Positions 6,705 through 7,549 of a stretch of DNA of 7,549 nucleotides are shown here, in pieces (within the stretch, counting starts at the first letter, position 1; the number at the start of each line of letters is the position of its first letter). The stretch is from an uncultured Desulfobacterales bacterium. GTDB lineage: Bacteria > Desulfobacterota > Desulfobacteria > Desulfobacterales > G020354645. The translations under genes and the position numbers were made by a program. The DNA lies in contig CAMYNZ010000248.1 in the NCBI GenBank assembly GCA_947259865.1, positions 1-7,549 of the forward strand, written 5' to 3'. The notes beneath the pieces were generated by a model. It did not search any database. It saw only the letters and a program-made list of their open reading frames with translations, and was not told where the DNA came from.

Positions 6705-6711
6705 CCTCCTT
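6705..6711 (-). promoter_or_regulatory. Ribosome binding site of the four-helix membrane protein gene
   Basis: The complement reads AAGGAGG, with five bases (ATAGT) before the ATG at 6697-6699, a strong consensus Shine-Dalgarno site. Confidence 0.85.
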
Positions 6712-6766
6712 TTTACTGACTAGCGTTTCAGTTTTGCGGCCCCTATCATTCCTTTATCTCGTTGCC

Positions 6767-6889
6767 GAACATCGCAAATCACCTGGCGCAACAGCGACGG
6801 TGACATTACAAAAAATTATTAAACCCTGACTGCAGCGAATACTCCAACCGGCGAGCTATATGCTCAGGGTGCGTTTGCTGGTTATGTTC
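6767..6889 (-). other. Long imperfect palindrome between two minus-strand genes; possible integron attC-like site
   Basis: The two ends of this 123-base segment are similar in inverted orientation. GAACAT (6767-6772) pairs with ATGTTC (6884-6889), GCAAA (6774-6778) with TTTGC (6874-6878), and CACC (6780-6783) with GGTG (6868-6871). The bases between pairs are unequal, giving small bulges, as in single-strand-folded attC sites. On the - strand the outer end joins the stop codon of the 216-residue gene (TAG then AACATAACC), the compact layout seen in gene cassettes, and the inner end reads GATGTTCGGC. The core matches to RYYYAAC/GTTRRRY are imperfect. A separate perfect 7-bp inverted repeat, ACCCTGA (6823-6829) with TCAGGGT (6864-6870), offers a competing fold. 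Confidence 0.35.
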
Positions 6890-7539
6890 TATTTTTTTAC
6901 TTTAATAAAGGTTTTTCCATATCCTTGTTGATGAATTTTTCTCACCATTTCATCCCATTCAGTTCTTTTGATTCTGAGTCTGCTTATGCTGGATGTGTCA
7001 TCTAATTCTGTAATATTTAACCGGATAGGTTTAAAAATACCCCAATCGAACATTTTGTTGTACACGGATACGGTTGTTTTCATTATTGATGTACAAATAT
7101 TTGACTCACATTGATTACTAAAAAAACTTACCGCATTGGTGTCTTTGATTAAACCAAGACGAACTAAAAATGAAGTTAGGGGATAGCCCTTAATGATGTC
7201 TGTTCTTACCCATACCTCCCAATAATCGTGAAAAGAATGTATATCAAACATGGAAGTCGGTGTTTTGTGAATATATTTTTTTACGAATGATTTTTCCCCG
7301 CTTTGGTTAAAGCGTTTAAGCGTTTCTTTTTCGTGTTTAATGAGCAAATTGATAAAATTTTCCTGTTCGAGGAGATCATTTCTGATTCGTGAAAGATGGC
7401 TTGAATCCGGTAAGGTATGGGTCAATAACGATATAATCAACCTGGATGTATTCGGAAAAGAAAAATAAATAATCAAAGGAAAGATAACAAATATTAATAG
7501 GGCTATGCATACAAGGATGTATCTGTTTCTTTTCCTCAT
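6889..7539 (-). CDS. AT-rich gene for a membrane-anchored protein of unknown function
   Basis: A 216-residue protein that begins MRKRNRY, continues with one long hydrophobic segment (about 8-29) and then a soluble, lysine-rich region, so it is probably a single-pass inner-membrane protein with the bulk outside the cytoplasm. Two cysteines close together (Cys144 and Cys149 in QCESNIC) could form a disulfide. Residues 50-90 are charged and helical in character; the C-terminus is basic (TFIKVKK). I do not recognise the family. Base composition is clearly more AT-rich than the catabolic cluster, suggesting recent acquisition. The frame stays open to the window edge (7549) and no ribosome site precedes the ATG at 7539, so the true start may lie outside the window. 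Confidence 0.65.
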   Translation of the reverse strand: MRKRNRYILVCIALLIFVIFPLIIYFSFPNTSRLIISLLTHTLPDSSHLSRIRNDLLEQENFINLLIKHEKETLKRFNQSGEKSFVKKYIHKTPTSMFDIHSFHDYWEVWVRTDIIKGYPLTSFLVRLGLIKDTNAVSFFSNQCESNICTSIMKTTVSVYNKMFDWGIFKPIRLNITELDDTSSISRLRIKRTEWDEMVRKIHQQGYGKTFIKVKK

Positions 7540-7549
7540 TTGGTGAACG

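Noticed and set aside
1..7549. CRISPR array, tRNA or rRNA genes
   Set aside because: No regularly spaced direct repeats of CRISPR size, no cloverleaf-like sequences with TTC-type arms and no rRNA-like conserved segments were seen on either strand.

Overview
The window looks like the chromosome of an anaerobic, fatty- or aromatic-acid-degrading bacterium, most likely a Desulfobacterota (deltaproteobacterial) lineage. This rests on the gene mix (biotinyl carrier, crotonase, BKACE, acyl-CoA ligase), strong AAGGAGG ribosome sites and mid-range GC. It is a judgement from gene style, not a database match. The window splits into a coherent acyl-CoA catabolic cluster on the + strand (about 130-3951) and an accessory half of small, unrecognised genes, a broken transporter and palindromic DNA (about 3952-7549).

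Left half. A biotinyl-domain fragment (ends 287; biotin-attachment motif ETMKV) is followed by an enoyl-CoA hydratase/isomerase (346-1116), a beta-keto acid cleavage enzyme (BKACE, DUF849; TTG start at 1315, ends 2193) and a 557-residue acyl-CoA synthetase (2278-3951). All run the same way, and the last three have clear ribosome sites. The likely theme is activation of a carboxylic acid to its CoA thioester, biotin-dependent carboxylation, hydration and retro-Claisen cleavage to acetoacetate plus an acyl-CoA. The true substrate is not readable from the sequence. The first ~130 bases do not fit: they read as an unrelated AT-rich frame that replaces the N-terminal half of the biotinyl domain. 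The hydratase-BKACE gap holds a 9-bp-period repeat with an inverted partner.

Right half. A small lipoprotein gene lies on the - strand (4083-4526). A stretch of about 275 bases without a convincing gene follows, then a 12-helix-type MFS transporter on the + strand (4851-6072) split by a single +1 frameshift near 5805-5811. Its stop codon lies inside a perfect 20-bp inverted repeat (6058-6117). Two - strand genes end the window: a 124-residue four-helix membrane protein (6325-6699) and an AT-rich 216-residue membrane-anchored protein (6889-7539). Each is followed directly after its stop codon by an imperfect long palindrome. That layout resembles integron gene cassettes with attC sites, but the match to attC consensus is partial and remains a hypothesis.
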